This document shows positions 5,955 through 7,273 of a DNA stretch of 7,273 nt, piece after piece (the first letter of the stretch is position 1; each line of letters opens with the position of its first letter). The position numbers were made by a program, and so were the translations under genes. The notes under the pieces were generated by a model. It ran no database searches. It worked only from the letters and a program-made list of their open reading frames with translations, and was not told the DNA's origin. The DNA comes from Pseudomonadota bacterium (GTDB taxonomy: Bacteria > Pseudomonadota > Alphaproteobacteria > Rhizobiales > Devosiaceae): assembly GCA_023433985.1 (NCBI GenBank), contig JAEYTN010000384.1, positions 1 to 7,273 of the forward strand. The letters are read 5' to 3'.

Positions 5955-6620
5955 TCACGAACTCGACCAGGTCCGGGCGCTGGGAGGGGCGCTGAGCCCG
6001 TCGAACAGGATGCTCAGGTGGTTGTCGACCAGCTTGTCGAATTGCAGCCCGCCTTCCGGCACGATGCCGAACACCTCGGCCAGCATCACGTGCAGCAGCA
6101 GCGGCCCGACGATCGAGCGCACGGTCAGCTCCGGATCGACCTGCCGCAGGTAGCCCTGCTCGATGCCCTTGCGGATCAACCCGATGATCACCGGCAGCAC
6201 CCGGTCGAGCACCTCGGCCCGGTACATCTGCGCCAGGTGCGGAAAACCCAGCACCTCGCGGAACACCACCTTGGGGATCGCGACGATGCGCGGATCGGCG
6301 AAGCGGTGGCCGAGCATCTTGATCACGGTGGCGATGACCACCCGCGGATCGCCCTCGTAATCGCGCAGCGCCACCAGCGCCGAATCGGCAATCGGAATGA
6401 TCGCCCGTCGCACCAGCCCCTCGAGCACCGCCTCCTTGGACGGGAAGTAGAGGTAGACCGTGCCCTTGCTGAGCCCGGCCCGCTTCGCGATGTCGTCGAC
6501 CCGCGTCGCGGCGAAGCCCTTTTCCATGAACAGCTCCAGCGCCGCATCCAGCACCTCGTCCGGCCGGGCCTCCGCCCGCCGCCGGAACTTCGGCCCCCGG
6601 TCCGACCCCGTATCGTTCAT
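5955..6620 (-). CDS. TetR/AcrR-family repressor (CecR-like position)
   Basis: A 221-residue regulator of typical TetR size. The DNA-binding domain occupies about residues 20-67: VLDAALELFMEKGFAATRVD (23-42), then IAKRAGLSKGTVYLYFPSKE (44-63), which is the standard helix-turn-helix with the Y-x-YF-SKE ending. The remainder is all helical (about 75-210) and forms the ligand-binding and dimerisation domain, with IPKVVFREVLGFPHL (115-129) resembling the YbiH/CecR subgroup. It is the first gene of an operon with adaptor, ATPase and permease, the order seen in the E. coli cecR-ybhGFSR region, so it is presumed to repress the exporter and itself. Its ATG has AGGA (6632-6629) 8 nt upstream. Two palindromic operators lie in its promoter. 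The inducer is probably a substrate of the exporter, but its identity is unknown. Confidence 0.95.
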   Translation of the reverse strand: MNDTGSDRGPKFRRRAEARPDEVLDAALELFMEKGFAATRVDDIAKRAGLSKGTVYLYFPSKEAVLEGLVRRAIIPIADSALVALRDYEGDPRVVIATVIKMLGHRFADPRIVAIPKVVFREVLGFPHLAQMYRAEVLDRVLPVIIGLIRKGIEQGYLRQVDPELTVRSIVGPLLLHVMLAEVFGIVPEGGLQFDKLVDNHLSILFDGLSAPPSARTWSSS

Positions 6621-6633
6621 CGTCCGCGTCCTA

Positions 6634-6683
6634 ACTGACTCAATGGTCAGTAGTTATATAACTGACCAGTCAGTCATTTGCAA
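6634..6683 (-). promoter_or_regulatory. Promoter with two TetR operators for the exporter operon
   Basis: On the minus strand TTGCAA (6683-6678), exactly 17 bp, then TATATA (6660-6655) make a good sigma-70 promoter. The hexamer ACTGAC and its complement occur four times as two palindromes. O2 is ACTGAC-CA-GTCAGT (6661-6674) and fills the -35/-10 spacer. O1 is ACTGAC-TCAATG-GTCAGT (6634-6651) and covers the predicted transcription start. A further perfect palindrome AGTTATATAACT (6652-6663) spans the -10. Binding at either operator would block RNA polymerase. The bound protein is inferred to be the TetR protein encoded immediately downstream. Confidence 0.75.
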
Positions 6684-6782
6684 GTGAGCCGATTCCCCGC
6701 CCGGTTGGCGAGCGAACCGGCTGGTCATGAGAGGTGGTCTGAAAACGGCCCCGCGATGCACTTGCAGGCACAACGTCGCGGC

Positions 6783-6834
6783 GGTCCTCCACCGCCATAG
6801 CGGGAGCGGGGGACCACCCGAAGCGTGGTGGAGG
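6783..6834. repeat. Compound palindromic element, REP-like
   Basis: GGTCCTCC (6783-6790) pairs with GGGGGACC (6808-6815) with one G-U, and CCGC-CATA-GCGG (6792-6803) forms a nested tip. A second stem ACCAC-CCGAAGC-GTGGT (6813-6829) follows, and CCTCCACC (6786-6793) can instead pair with GGTGGAGG (6827-6834), giving mutually exclusive folds. The style (CTCCACC/GGTGGAGG arms around a GAAGC loop) resembles palindromic repeats scattered between genes in Hyphomicrobiales, as recalled from general knowledge. Only one copy is in the window, so repeat status is unproven. Confidence 0.45.
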
Positions 6835-6861
6835 GGCGTCCACGAGCGCGACCCCGCATGG

Positions 6862-6877
6862 TTAGCCCGCCGTTAAC
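6862..6877 (+). promoter_or_regulatory. Putative CtrA-binding box upstream of ftsK
   Basis: TTAG-CCCGCCG-TTAAC has the CtrA spacing (TTAA-N7-TTAA) with a single mismatch in the first half. It lies 78 bp before the ftsK ATG, a reasonable position to control a cell-division gene in an alphaproteobacterium. No convincing -35/-10 pair was identified next to it, so the role is an inference. Confidence 0.4.
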
Positions 6878-6954
6878 CCGCTGGCCCTAATCTTCCCGGA
6901 GTGATCGGCACGGCCTGCCCGGCCTGCCGGAGTTCCTGTTGCGTAGAGTATCCG

Positions 6955-7273
6955 ATGCCGGCACAGCACCTGCTCGAAGACGCCCGCCACCGTGTGGGCC
7001 ATGCGGCTCCCCCTGCCATCGCCATCCGTATCCCGGTGCGCCTGATCGGCGCGATCCTGCTGGGGCTGGTGGCGCTCGTGCTGGTCGCATTGGCCAGCTG
7101 GCAGGTCGACGATCCGAGCTTCTCCTACGCCTCGGGCGATCCGGCGCGGAACTGGCTCGGCTTCCCCGGCGCGGTGATCGCCGATGTCTCGTTCCAGGTC
7201 TTCGGCCTCGGCGTCCTGCCGCTGTTGGTGCCGCTGGCGCTCTGGGGCTGGAGCTTCATCCGCCTGCGCACGC
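6955..7273 (+). CDS. ftsK: DNA translocase FtsK, N-terminal membrane part (truncated by window end)
   Basis: The first 106 codons of a gene that runs off the right edge. After a short cytoplasmic leader of about 28 residues comes TM1 (about 29-48, RLIGAILLGLVALVLVALAS), then the FtsK hallmark SWQVDDPSFSYASGD (48-62), NWLGFPGAVIADVSFQVFGL (66-85) leading into TM2, and LWGWSFIRLRT (96-106). This pattern (S-W-x-x-x-DPS-x-S, N-x-LG-x-x-GA-x-x-AD-x-x-x-Q-x-FGL) is diagnostic for alphaproteobacterial FtsK. The protein anchors at the division septum and, through its C-terminal motor (not in the window), pumps DNA and activates XerCD recombination at dif. The ATG has only a weak GAG 6 nt upstream. 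An in-frame GTG at 6901 exists, but the extra residues are Cys-rich and unlike the family. It diverges from the exporter operon. Confidence 0.93.
   Translation, partial: MPAQHLLEDARHRVGHAAPPAIAIRIPVRLIGAILLGLVALVLVALASWQVDDPSFSYASGDPARNWLGFPGAVIADVSFQVFGLGVLPLLVPLALWGWSFIRLRT

Larger units (their letters stand above)
6684..6954. other. Intergenic region between the divergent exporter operon and ftsK
   Basis: No credible coding sequence is seen here. The stretch contains a hairpin CCGGTT-N8-AACCGG (6701-6720), a second stem CCGCGA...TCGCGG (6751-6756 with 6776-6781, 19-nt loop), a compound GC-rich palindrome (listed separately), a CtrA-like box (listed separately), a GANTC site (GATTC, 6691-6695) and a 9-bp tandem pair built on GGCCTGCC (6912-6919 and 6921-6928) in the ftsK leader. 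Because both flanking genes point away from it, the stem-loops cannot be terminators of those genes. No tRNA or recognised small RNA was found. Confidence 0.6.

Noticed and set aside
6701..6720. CCGGTT-N8-AACCGG hairpin as a terminator
   Set aside because: No gene is transcribed toward it from either side, the stem is only 6 bp and no T-run follows; noted only as part of the structured intergenic region.
6901..6954. In-frame GTG at 6901 as the ftsK start
   Set aside because: The added 18 residues are Cys-rich, with codons unlike the rest of the gene, and do not resemble FtsK N-termini; the ATG at 6955 gives a normal leader before TM1.

Overview
The window is GC-rich chromosomal DNA, densely packed with genes. 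It most likely comes from an alphaproteobacterium, and a Hyphomicrobiales member of the Devosia type would fit. The support is the codon usage, an FtsK N-terminus of alphaproteobacterial character, and the GC-rich palindromic intergenic sequence. The genus is an inference from style, not from a marker gene.

Left block (1-1712): a LysR-type regulator and the first 64 residues of an MDR-family oxidoreductase lie on the minus strand. They are only 12 bp apart and probably cotranscribed. A small one-domain cupin diverges on the plus strand. The divergent intergenic region holds a perfect 11-bp inverted repeat, with its half-sites 20 bp apart, placed over the likely -10 elements in both directions. 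It is the obvious candidate LysR operator. The cupin ends tail-to-tail against the next module, and a perfect 8-bp hairpin there contains both stop codons.

Middle block (1717-2868): a complete type II toxin-antitoxin pair on the minus strand. The antitoxin is of the Xre/MbcA/ParS type and the toxin is a RES-domain protein of a family that consumes NAD+. The two genes overlap by 4 bp (GTGA). A well-formed promoter with an embedded palindrome sits so close to the antitoxin ATG that the mRNA would be leaderless or nearly so.

Right block (2892-6683): a four-gene minus-strand operon in the order TetR regulator, HlyD-type periplasmic adaptor, ABC-2 ATPase, ABC-2 permease. It is a compact relative of the E. 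coli cecR-ybhGFSR arrangement, with one single-domain ATPase and one permease. The TetR promoter is unusually readable. It has a -35/-10 pair with 17-bp spacing, one palindromic operator filling the spacer and a second one over the predicted start of transcription, which implies autoregulation of the exporter. The TA operon starts 60 bp after the permease and could also receive read-through from it.

Far right (6684-7273): a divergent intergenic region of about 270 bp with several GC-rich stem-loops resembling dispersed palindromic repeats and a CtrA-like box (TTAG-N7-TTAA). It is followed by the start of ftsK on the plus strand, truncated by the window edge.

No CRISPR array, tRNA, rRNA or insertion sequence was seen. 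All families are known. The most informative parts are the three regulatory regions that can be read directly from the sequence. I do not see convincing evidence for a wholly new system.
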